Below are positions 48,943 to 60,900 of a stretch of 64,000 nucleotides of DNA, piece by piece; position 1 is the first letter of the stretch; the number at the start of each line of letters is the position of its first letter. Location of the stretch: positions 5,022,001-5,086,000 of the forward strand of contig NZ_JAGGMR010000001.1 in NCBI RefSeq assembly GCF_017875645.1. The letters are read 5' to 3'. Made by a program: the position numbers and the translations under genes. Origin of the DNA: Nocardia goodfellowii (GTDB lineage: Bacteria > Actinomycetota > Actinomycetes > Mycobacteriales > Mycobacteriaceae). A model generated the notes under the pieces. The model was not told where the DNA came from. It did no database searches and saw only the letters and a program-made list of their open reading frames with translations.

Positions 48943-51900
48943 GGTGCGCCCCGCGGTCTCGGTCCGCCCCCGACCGGAAACGGTTCCGCTGTCGTTCGCG
49001 CAGCGGCGACTGTGGTTCATCCACCGGTTGCAGGGCCCCTCGGCCACCTTCAATATCCCGCTGGCCGTGCGCTCGCGCGGGCTGGATGTGCCGGCGATGC
49101 GCGCCGCGATCGGCGATGTGGTCGCGCGCCATGAAAGCTTGCGCACCATCTTCGCCGAGACCGACGGTGTCCCGGTCCAGCGCATTCTCGACCCCGGCGG
49201 GATCGAAGTCCCGTTCACCGAGAGCGAGCCCGACCCCACCGAGGTGGCCGCGGCGGTGACCGCCGCCGCGCGATACACCTTCGATATCACGGTGGAGATC
49301 CCGATCCGCGCCGACGTCTTCCGATGTGGCGACGACGAGTGCGTGCTGCTTTTGCTGATTCACCACATCGCGGGTGACGGCTGGTCCATGGGACCGTTGC
49401 TGCGGGACCTGTCGGTGGCGTACTCGGCGCGCCTGGCAGGCCGGGAGCCGCAGTGGCATCCCTTGCCGGTCCAGTACGTGGACTACACGCTGTGGCAGCG
49501 GGAATTGCTGGGCGAGCCCGATGATTCCGCCAGCTTGGTGGCGCGCCAGTTCGAGTACTGGCGTGGCGAACTCGACGGCTTACCCGAACAGCTGCGGCTG
49601 CCCACCGATCGGTCGCGCCCACAGGTCGCCAGCTACCGGGGCGACGTGGTGCCGTTCGGCATCGAGCCCGAGATCCGTACTGCCGTAGAACGATTGGCCA
49701 GTCGCGCGGGTGCGACGGTGTCGATGGTGCTGCAGGCGGCGATGGCGGTGTTGCTGCGCAAACTCGGCGCGGGCGCGGATATCCCGCTCGGTACGCCGAT
49801 CGCCGGCCGGACCGACGACAATCTCGCCGATCTGGTCGGATACTTCGCCAACACCTGGGTGCTGCGCGCCGACGTCGCACCGGCCATGTCGTTCACCGAG
49901 GTCCTCGGTCAGGTCCGGGCGAAAGCGTTGTCCGCCTACGAACACCAGGACGTTCCCTTCGAATTGCTCGTCGAACTGCTCAACCCGCCCCGCTCGGCCG
50001 CGCACCACCCGTTGTTCCAAGTGTCGCTGGCCTTCCAGAACAACGCCCTGCCCGCGCTGGAACTGCCGGGCGTGGACTTCGAGCCCTACACCGTGTCCGT
50101 GGCGGCGTCCCGGTTCGACTTGTTCTTCAACATCGCCGACGCCCCCGCCGGTCAGCGATGGAGCGGCCTGGTCGAGTACGCGACCGAGTTGTTCGACCGC
50201 TCCACGGTCGAGGCGATGGCGGCGCGGTTGGTGCGCCTGCTGGACCTGGTCGGATCGAATCCCGATGTGCCCGTGGGGTGTATCGATGTGCTCGACCGCG
50301 GCGAACGTGACCAGGTACTGCGCCGGTGGAACGACACCGCGAGCGTGCCCACCGACACCACCCTGGTCGAGCTGGTCCGGGCGCAGGCCGCCCGGACTCC
50401 CGACGCGCTCGCGGTCGTCTGCGGCACCACCGAGCTGACGTACCAGGATCTCGACTTCCGCGCCGCCCGGCTGGCCCGCGTGCTGGTCATGCACGGCGCG
50501 GGACCGGATCAGGTGGTCGCGGTGGCGTTGCCGCGGTCCGCGGGACTGATCGTCGCCACGCTGGCGGTGTTGCGCGCCGGCGGCGCGTACCTCTCCATCG
50601 ATCCCACCTATCCCTCGGATCGTCTGGCCTTCATTCTCGACGATGCCGCTCCGGTTGCCGTGGTGACCGAATCGATGACCGCGGAATTGTTGCCCGAGAC
50701 CGCGACGCCGCACATCTGCCTCGACGCGCCGGACTTCATCGAGGCGCTCGAGGCGGGGGATCTGACGATGCTGGATTCGGCCGGTGCGCCGGCACCGGAG
50801 AATCTGGCGCATGTGATCTACACGTCCGGCTCCACCGGTGTGCCGAAAGGCGTGGGTATCACCCATCGCAACGTGGTGAATCTGGTGGGGCGGGCGTGGT
50901 CGGGCGGGGCCGGGGACCGGGTGCTGGTGCATTCGTCGGTCGCTTTCGACGCCTCTACTTTCGAGATCTGGCCCGCGCTGTGCGGCGGCGCGACGCTGGT
51001 GGTCACGAAGGAGCAGCGGTCGGATCCGATCGAGATCGCGGACCTGATCGAGGCCCGGTCGGTGACCAAGATGTTCGCGACCCCGCCGCTGCTGTCGGCC
51101 CTACTCGACCATGTCGAATCCCTGCCCGGCACGCCCTTGCGGAGCCTGCGGCGGATCGTCTCCGGCGGCGCGCAGCTGACCTCCGCTGTGGTCCGCCGGC
51201 TGAATTCGCGGTACGCCGATGTGCAGGTGCTCAACGGTTACGGGCCGACCGAGACCACCGCGTGCGTGACCGACTACGCGGCCGGGATCGAACTCGGCGC
51301 TACCGTGCCGATCGGTCGTCCGTCGGCGAATGTGCGTGTGTTCGTGCTGGATTCGGGGCTGGCGCCGGTGCCGGTCGGGGTGCCCGGTGAGTTGTATGTG
51401 GCGGGTGCGCAAGTGGCGCGCGGCTATCAGGGGCAGCCGGGTTTGACCGCGGCGCGGTTCGTGGCGGACCCGTTCGACCCGGCCGGTGGCGCCCGGATGT
51501 ACCGCACCGGTGACATCGTGCGCTGGACGGCGAGCGGGCAATTGGAGTTCGAGGCGCGCGTCGACGACCAGGTCAAGATCCGCGGGTACCGCGTCGAGCC
51601 GGGCGAGGTCGAAACGGCTCTGACGCAACATCCTTCGGTATCTCGAGCGGTGGTCGTCGTCGGCGCGAACGCCGCCGGCGGCAACCAGCTGATCGGCTAC
51701 GTGGTGGCCGACGGCGCCGCCCTCGACGGTGCGGAAGTGCGCGAGTTCGCCGCCGGGCGGTTGCCGGAGTTCATGGTGCCTGCGGTGGTGATGGTGATCG
51801 ATTCGGTGCCGCTGACCGCGAACGGAAAACTCGATCGCGCCGCGCTGCCCGAGCCCGACTTCGCGGCTTCGGCGCGTTACCGCGCACCGCGCACCGACTC

Positions 51901-54900
51901 GGAACGGGTGCTGACCACCGTGTTCGCCGAGGTTCTCGGCCTGGACCGGGTGGGTGTGGACGACAGCTTCTTCGAGCTGGGCGGGGACAGCATCCGGTCG
52001 ATCCAGGTGGTGTCCCGGGCGCGGTCGCTCGGGGTGGAGATCAGTCCGCGGCAAATGTTCGAGCACCGGACCGCGGCGGGACTGGCGGCGGTCGCTCGCG
52101 ACCGCAGCGCCGCGGCCGCGGTCTCGGTGGAGCTGCCCGGCGGCGGGGTGGGCTGGATGCCGCTGTTGCCGGTGGCGCGGTTCGTGCGTGAATCAGTCGC
52201 GGGGTTCGACCGTTTCACGCAGTCCTTGTCGCTGGATCTGCCGGTGGGGATCGACCGGGCGGGTCTGCTGGCGACGTTGTCGGCGGTGTTCGATCGGCAT
52301 GATGTGCTGCGATCGCGGTTGGTCGAGGACGAGCGGGGCGCGGGGCTCGAGGTGGCGCCGGTGGGCGCGATCGACGTGGCGCCGCTGCTGCGCCAGGTCG
52401 AGATCGTCACCGGCGCAGAGTCTTCCGCAGCGCGCGAACGCCAGGAGGTCGCGGCGGCCGCGGGCCGGCTGGCGCCCTCGGCCGGGGTGATGACGCAGTT
52501 CGTCTGGTTCGATGCCGGGCCCACGCGGGCGGGCAAGCTGGCGATCGTCGCCCACCACCTCGTGATCGACGGCGTGTCGTGGCGGATCCTGGTGCCGGAC
52601 TTGGCATTTGCGTGGCAGGCGGTGGCGGCGGGTTCGACGCCGGTGCTGTCCGGCTCGGGGACTTCGGCGCGCGGGTGGGCGCACGGGCTGGCCGAGCGCG
52701 CCTCCGACCGCACGCTGGTAGCGCAATTGCCCTGGTGGCGTTCGGTTCTCGAAGGACCGGATCCACTGGTGGGTGCGCGTCCGCTGGATCTGGCCATCGA
52801 TGTGATGGGCACTGTGCACCGGGTCGGTGTCCAGATTCCCGCCCGGGAGACCGAAGCTCTGCTGACGGTGTTGCCCGGGTTGTTCCACGGTGGCGTCGAG
52901 GACGGCCTGCTGGCAGCCCTGGCCGCGGCGGTGACCCGCTGGCGCGGCGGTCAGGGCGTGTGTGAGGACACCGTGCTGGTCCGCCTGGAAGGCCACGGTC
53001 GCGAGGAAGGCACGGTGCCCGGCGCTGATCTGTCGAGCACGGTCGGCTGGTTCACCAGTGTGTTCCCGGTGCGTTTGCGCACGGCGGGAACCGACTGGGA
53101 CCAGCTCTGTGCCGGTGGTACGGCGGCGGCCGGTTTGTTCAAGTCGGTGAAAGAGCAGCTGCGTGCGGTGCCGGACAAGGGCATCGGTTTCGGGTTGCTG
53201 CGGTATCTGAATCCGGAGACCGCGGTCGAGCTGGAGAAGTATTCGACCGGTCAGATCGGGTTCAACTATCTGGGTCGTTTCACCTCCACCGACCTGCTGC
53301 CGCAACGACTTCAGGGTCTCGGGTGGACTCCGTCCAGCGACGGTGTGGGAGCCGGCGCGGCTCCCGACCCGGATATGCCGGTGCTGTCGGCCCTGGATGT
53401 CACCGCGGTAGTCGTCGACACCGGTGCCGGCCCGGTACTGGAGGCGGCATTCGCCGCACCCGCGGGAGTTCTCGACCGGGCCGAGACAGCGAACCTGGCC
53501 GAGCTGTGGCGTAGTGCCGTCATGGGATTGGCGCAGCATGCCATGACATCCGGGGCGGGTGGTTTGACGCCGTCGGATGTGTCTCTGGTGCGGTTGGGTC
53601 AGAATGAGATCGAGGTACTGGAGCAGCGGTATCCGCGGTTGGTGGATGTGTGGCCGCTGACTTCGATGCAGTCGGGGTTGCTGTTCCACCAGGCGATGGC
53701 GGAATCGGGCTTCGACTCGTATCACATGCAGGTCGTCTTCGGGCTGACCGGGCGAGTGGACCCGGCCCGTATGCGGGCGGCTGGACAGGCCCTGCTGGAC
53801 CGCTATCCGAATCTGCGGGCCGGTTTCGCCGCGGGACCGCGCGGCGAACTCGTGCAGATTGTGGTCGAGGGTGTCGAACTGCCCTGGCGGGTCCTGGACT
53901 TGCGCGCGTCCGACGAGGCCGATCGGGACGCGGCGTTCGAGCAGCTGCTCGCTGCGGACCGGGACGCGCATTTCGATATGGCGGTTCCGCCGTTGCTGCG
54001 GTTGACCCTGGTGCTGACCGGTGAGCACCGCTCGGAACTGGTGCTGACCTCGCACCACGCGTTGCTGGACGGCTGGTCGTTGCCGCTGCTCATGCGGGAC
54101 CTGCTGGTGCTCTACGGTTCCGGCGGTTCGGCGGCGGCCCTGCCGCGGACACCCGACTATCGCGTGTTCCTGAAGTGGTTGCGCGAGCAGGACTCCCGTG
54201 CCGGGGTCCAGGCCTGGATCGAGGAACTCGACGGTGTGCACGAGCCCACCCTGCTCGCGAGTGCGACCGGGAGTGCCGAGGGCGGCGGGATCGAGCGCGT
54301 CGAGGTACCGCTGGACGCCGATACCGCGGCGCTGGTCAACCAGCGCGCCGGTGGACTCGGAGTCACCGCGAACACCGTCGTGCAGGCCGCGTGGGGCATT
54401 CTGCTCGCCGCGATGACGGGTCGGCGTGATGTCGTCGTCGGCGCGACGGTGTCCGGTCGTCCGCCCACCATTCCGGATGTCGATTCGATGGTCGGGTTGT
54501 TCATCAATACCGTGCCGGTGCGCGTGCGTTTCGGCCCCCGGGACACGCTCACCGAGGTGCTGACCGGCTTGCAGGCCCGTCAGGTCGCGTTGCTGGATCA
54601 GCACCATGTGGGTTTGAGCGAGATCCATCAGGCGATGGGGCTGAACGTCTTGTTCGACACCCTGATCGGGTTCGAGTCCTATCCGGTCGATCAGGCCGGT
54701 ATCGGCGCGGCGGCCAGCACCAGCGGCATCGCGATCGCCGATCTGCGCTCCGACGCGCCCACGCACTACCCGCTGACCATCTTCGCCGCCGCGAATCCCG
54801 AGCTGCAACTGCGGTTCGAGTATCGCGGCGATGCCTTCGACAGGCGCACGGTCGAGGCGATGGCGGCACGGTTGGCGCGGATCGTGCGCCAGGTGGTGGT

Positions 54901-57900
54901 GGATCCGAACGTACCGGCCAGGTCGATCGATCTGCTCGGTGCCGAGGAACGCGAAACGGTGCTGCGCCGGTGGAACGACACCGCGGCGGAAATCCCGGAT
55001 GCCACCTTGGACGGGTTGTTCCGGGCGCAGGTCGCTCGCACTCCGGACGCGGTCGCGGTGATGCACGCCGACTCCGAACTCACCTACCGCGAACTCGATG
55101 CGCGTGCCGAGCGGCTCACCCAGATCCTGCTGGCGCGCGGGGTAGGCCCGGACGACATCGTGGCGGTCGCCCTGCCGCGGTCCGCGGACCTGCTCGTGGC
55201 GTTGTGCGCGGTACTGAAAGCCGGAGGCGCTTACCTGCCGATCGATCCGGCGTACCCCTCCGATCGGTTGGCGTACGTCCTCACCGACGCCGATCCGGTT
55301 GTCGTGCTGACCGATTCGGCCACCGCACGGCTACTGCCGGATACCGCGCCACACCTCTACCTCGACGCGCTGGATTCGCTCGAGGTGGCGGCGGCCGGTC
55401 CGGGGCGGGTCGTCGCGACGACGCCGCAGAATTTGGCCTATGTGATCTACACGTCGGGTTCGACCGGTGTGCCGAAAGGCGTGGGTATTACCCACCGTAA
55501 CGTGGTGAACCTGGTCGCTCAGGCGTGGTCGGTGGCCTCCGGTGACCGGGTGCTGATGCATTCGTCGATCGCATTCGACGCCTCCACCTATGAGATCTGG
55601 CCTGCCCTGTGCGGCGGAGCCACGCTGGTGGTCGCCGGTGAACAGCGGTCGGATCCGGTCGAGATCGCGCGGTTGGCCGAGTCCCGGTCGGTGACCAAGA
55701 TGTTCGCCACTCCGCCGTTGTTGGCGGCGTTGGTCGAGCATTCGGAATCCTTGCCGGGCACGCCGTTCCAGAGCTTGCGGCAGGTGAATACGGGAGCCGA
55801 TTCGCTCAGTCGCGGGCTGGTGGAGGCGATGCGGGCCGGCTGGGGAGATCTCCGCATCGACAACCTGTACGGCCCGACCGAGGCGACGGTCGACGTGACG
55901 GCGCTCGTCGTGCCGCCCGCTGTCGAGAGCGCCGTGGTGTCTATCGGCGCACCGGTGGCCAATACCCGCGTGTACGTGCTGGATTCGTGGTTGATGCCGG
56001 TGCCGGTCGGCGTAGCGGGCGAGTTGTACGTGGCAAGTACGCAATTGGCGCGGGGCTATCACGGCAAAGCGGGTCTGACCGCGGCCCGGTTCGTCGCCGA
56101 CCCGTTCGACGCGGCTGGTGGCCGGTTGTATCGCACCGGTGATGTCGTGCGCTGGAATGCCGACGGGCAGTTGGAGTTCGCGGGCCGGGTCGATGATCAG
56201 GTGAAGATCCGTGGCTTCCGGGTGGAGCCAGGTGAGGTCGAAACCGTTCTCGCGCAACATCCTTCGGTACACCAGGCAGTGGTGGTGGCCCGCGTCATCG
56301 GTACCGGGGCCAAGCAGCTGGTCGGCTATGTGGTCGCCGATCGAACCAATCCGGCCGGAGACGAGCTCGACGGCGCGCAGGTCCGTGCTTTCGCGGCCGA
56401 GCGGCTGCCGGATTTCATGGTGCCGACGGTGGTGCTGATCATCGACTCGGTGCCGTTGACACCGACCGGCAAGCTCGATCGCGCCGCGTTGCCGGAGCCG
56501 GAGTTGAGCTCGTCGACGCGCTACCGCGCGCCTCGAAACGATCAGGAGCGGGTCCTGGCGGGCGTATTCGCCGAGGTACTGGGGCTGGAGCGGGTGGGTG
56601 TGGACGACAGCTTCTTCGAGCTGGGCGGCGACAGCATTCGCTCGATCCAGGTGGTGTCCCGCGCCCGTGAGCTGGGGGTCGAAATCAGTCCCCGGGAGGT
56701 GTTCGAGCACCGGACGGCGGCCGCGCTGGCCGCGGTATCGAGCGGCCGTGCCGCGGCGGTCCCCGTCTTGGCGGAGTTGCCGGGCGGCGGCGTGGGCTGG
56801 ATGCCGTTGCTGCCGGTGGCGCGGTTCGTGCGCGCGATCGGCGGGACGAGCTTCGACGGCTTCAGCCAGTCGTTGCTGCTGGATCTGCCGGTGGGCATAG
56901 ACCGAGCGGGCTTGACAGCGACGCTGTCGGCGGTGATCGACCGCCATGACATGTTGCGCGCGCGACTGGTCGATGACGAGCGTGGCGCGGGACTCGACGT
57001 GGCGCCGGTCGGCGCGGTGGCGGTGGACCGGCTGGTGCGCCGGGTCGAGATCGCCACGGTCGACGACACCGCGGGCGCGGTGGTTTCCGAGCTGGCGGCG
57101 GCCGCCGGACAGTTGGCCCCCGCGGCCGGGACGATGGTGCGGTTCGTCTGGTTCGATGCCGGGCCCACCCGGGCGGGCAAGCTGGCGATCGTGGCGCACC
57201 ACCTGGTCATCGACGGGGTTTCGTGGCGAATCCTGTTGCCGGACTTGGCGTTGGCGTGGCAGGCGGTGTCGGCGGGTTCGACGCCGGTGCTGACGGGGTC
57301 GGGCACCTCGGTGCGGCGCTGGGCGCACGGCTTGGTCGAACAGGCCGGGCGGCCCGAGCGGGTGGCGGAATTGCCCCGGTGGCGTTCGGTGCTGGACGGC
57401 CCCGACCCGATGCTCGGTCGCCGGCCGTTGGATCCGCGGATCGACGTGATGGCTACCGCCCGGAATATCCAGGTGCAGATTCCCCTGGCCGAGACCGAGA
57501 CCTTGCTGACCGAGTTGCCCGCGCTGTTCCACGGTGGTGTCGAGGACGGATTGCTGGCGGCCTTGGCTGCGGCGGTGACCCGTTGGCGGCACGACCGCGG
57601 TGTGCGCGCGGATTCGGTGCTGGTGCGATTGGAGGGTCACGGTCGCGAGGAAGGCGCTGTGCCCGGTGCCGATCTGTCGAACACGGTCGGCTGGTTCACC
57701 AGTGTGTTCCCGGTGCGCTTGGCTGCCGAAACCGAGTGGGATCAGCTGTGTGCCGGCGGTCCCGCCGCGGGGCGTTTGTTCAAGTCGGTGAAGGAGCAAC
57801 TGCGTGCGGTGCCGGACAAGGGCATCGGTTTCGGGTTGCTGCGGTATCTGAATCCGGAGACCGCGGTCGAGCTGGAGAAGTATTCGACCGGTCAGATCGG

Positions 57901-60900
57901 GTTCAACTATCTGGGCCGTTTCACCTCCACCGACCTGCTGCCACAACGACTCCAAGGGGCGGGCTGGACACCCGCGGTCGACGCCGGACAGCTGATCACC
58001 GCACTCGATCCGGCGACCTCGGCTATGCCGGTGCTGTCGGTGCTGGATGTGAACGCGATGGTGGTCGACACCGATGCCGGACCGGTATTGCAGGCGGTCT
58101 TCGCCGCGCCGCGGGAAGTGCTGGCGGAGGACGAGATACGGGAGCTGGCGGAGCTGTGGCGTAGTGCGGTCTCGGGGATGGCCCGGCACGCCGTGACGTC
58201 CGGCTCGGGTGGTTTGACGCCGTCGGATGTGTCTCTGGTGCGGTTGGGTCAGGATGAGATCGAGGTTCTGGAGCAGCGGTATCCGCGGTTGGTGGATGTG
58301 TGGCCGCTGACCTCGATGCAGTCGGGATTGCTGTTCCATCAAGAGCTGGCCGGGTCCGGCTTCGATGCCTATCACATGCAGGTCGTGTTCGGGCTCGCCG
58401 GTGCGGTAGATCCGATCCGCTTGCGGGCGGCCGGACAAGCCCTGCTGGATCGGTATCCGAACCTGCGGGTGGCGTTCGCCGCCGATCGTGCCGGCACTCC
58501 GATCCAAGTGGTCGTCGACAATGTCGGATTGCCTTGGCGCGTAGTGGATCTGCGTGACCTCGAACCGGACGACCGTGCCACGGCCTTGGCGGGTGTGCTC
58601 GCCGAGGACCTCGACGCGCACTTCGACACCGAGGTCCCGCCGTTGCTGCGGCTGACGCTGGCGCCGATGACCGCTCAGCGTTCGGAGCTGGTGCTCACCG
58701 CCCACCACGTGCTGCTGGACGGCTGGTCGATGCCGCTGCTCATCCAGGACCTGCTGCGGCTCTACGCTTCCGGTGCGGACAACACGGCGCTGCCGCAAGC
58801 TCCCGACTACACGGAGTTCCTGAAGTGGCTGAGCCGTCAGGATTCCGCGGCGGGCGTGGCGGCTTGGTCACATGAGCTCGCGGGCGTGCAAGAACCTACG
58901 CTGCTGGCCGGCGCCGACCCGGGCGGCAATGCGTCGTCGGCCGGTGTCGAGCGGATCGAAGTACCGCTGCCCGCCGAAACCGCCACGGCATTGAGCAGGC
59001 AAGCCGCGGCCCTCGGCCTCACCGTGAACACCGTGGTGCAGGGCGGGTGGGGGATGCTGCTGGCGGCCTCGACCGGCCGCCACGATGTGATCGCGGGCGC
59101 GACCGTGTCGGGTCGTCCGCCGTCGATCGCGGGCGTGGATGCGATGGTCGGGTTGTTCATCAACACGGTGCCGGTCCGCGTGCGTTTCGGCCCGCGGGAC
59201 ACCGTGGCCGATGTGCTGACCGATGTGCAGGCCCGCCAGGTCGCCCTGCTGGATCACCATCATGTGGGTTTGAGCGATATCCATCAGGCGACCGGGCTGA
59301 ATATCCTGTTCGACACCCTGATCGCGTTCGAGTCCTACCCGGTCGACCAGGCCGGAATCGGTGCGGCGACCACCTCCAGTGGTCTGGTCATCACCGACCC
59401 GCGGCCCAATACGCCCTCGCATTACCCGCTCACCCTCATCGCCAATGCCACCCCGGCCTTGACGCTGCACCTGGAATATCGCACCGATGTCTTCGATCGG
59501 GGCACGGCGGAGGCGCTGGGGGCCCGGCTGGGGCGAATCCTCGCTCAGGTCGCGCAAGACCTGTCCGCGCCGGTGCGCGCTATCGACGTGCTCGGCGGTG
59601 ACGAACGAGAACTGGTGCTGCGCAAGTGGAATGACACCGCCGCGGAATTCCCCGGCACGAGCATCGTGGACCTGATCCGAACCCGGGTCGCCGCGACACC
59701 CGACGCGATCGCCGTCGTGTCCGCGGACGCCGAGCTGACCTACCGGGAGCTCGACACCCGCGCCGAACGACTGGCCTGCGAGCTGAGGTCGCAGGGCGTC
59801 GGTCCCGAGGTGGTCGTGGCGGTGGCGCTGCCCAAATCGGCGGACTTGATCGTGGCGCTGCTCGCCGTGCTGAAAGCGGGTGGCGGCTATCTGCCGATCG
59901 ACCCGGCCTATCCGTCGGATCGACTGGCGTTCATCCTCGCCGACGCGGCGCCGGTCGTCATCGTGACCGAGCGTGCCGTCGCCCATACGCTGCCGGAGAG
60001 CGGCACTCCGCGGTTCTATCTGGACGCGATCGAATCCGATGGGCGCGATGAACGAGCACGAGGTGATCATCTCCCCGCGGTGCGGCCGGAGAGTCTGGCG
60101 TATTTGATCTACACCTCGGGGTCGACCGGTGTGCCCAAAGGTGTTGCGGTCACTCACCATAACCTCCGCAATCTGGCGTCGCAGGGTTGGTCGACCGGTC
60201 CGGGGGAGCGGGTGTTGATGCATTCGTCGGTGGCTTTCGATGCGTCGACGTATGAGGTTTGGCCTGCGTTGATCAGTGGTGGTGCGGTGGTGGTGGCGGG
60301 TGCGGAGCGTTCGGATCCGGGTGAGATCACCGCGTTGATCGCTGATTGTTCGGTGACTCGGATGTTCGCGACTCCGGCTTTGTTGTCGGCGGTACTCGAT
60401 TATGCGGACGACTTGCCGGGCAACGTTTTCCGGAGTCTGAAGCAGGTGATCGCCGGTGGCGCCGAGCTGCCGTCGGGTTTGGTGAGTCGATTGCGAGACC
60501 GCCTCGGCGGTGCGCGGCTCAACAATGGCTACGGTCCGACCGAGAGCACGGTATTCGCCACGATCTTCGACGTGGACGACGTGTCGGCGGTCCCGGTGCC
60601 GATCGGGACCCCGTTGGCCAATATGCGGGCCTACGTGCTGGATTCGGCGTTGACGCCGGTTCCGGTCGGGGTGCCGGGCGAGTTGTATATGGCGGGAACT
60701 CAGCTGGCTCGCGGGTATCACGGCAAGGCTGGCTTGACCGCCGCCCGGTTCGTGGCGAATCCGTTCGATCCGGCCGGTGGCCGGTTGTATCGCACCGGCG
60801 ATGTGGTGCGCTGGAACAGCGACGGGCAGTTGGAGTTCGCGGGCCGTGTCGATGATCAGGTGAAGATCCGTGGCTTCCGGGTGGAGCCCGGTGAGGTCGA

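Larger units (their letters stand above)
53561..58207 (+). other. NRPS module 7: D-accepting C, A, PCP, epimerase
   Basis: C7 has SMQSGLLFH and HHALLDG (H2768), the form found after epimerases. The A pocket reads D-A-Y-F-N-G-L-V-D-K, nearly that of modules 5 and 9. PCP7 GGDS (S3628) leads into an epimerase with HHLVIDG (H3816), a close copy of E6. Residue 7 is predicted D. Confidence 0.88.

Noticed and set aside
35541..60469. Repeated blocks as mobile elements or CRISPR
   Set aside because: They lie in frame inside homologous A and E domains and have no terminal inverted repeats or regular spacers.
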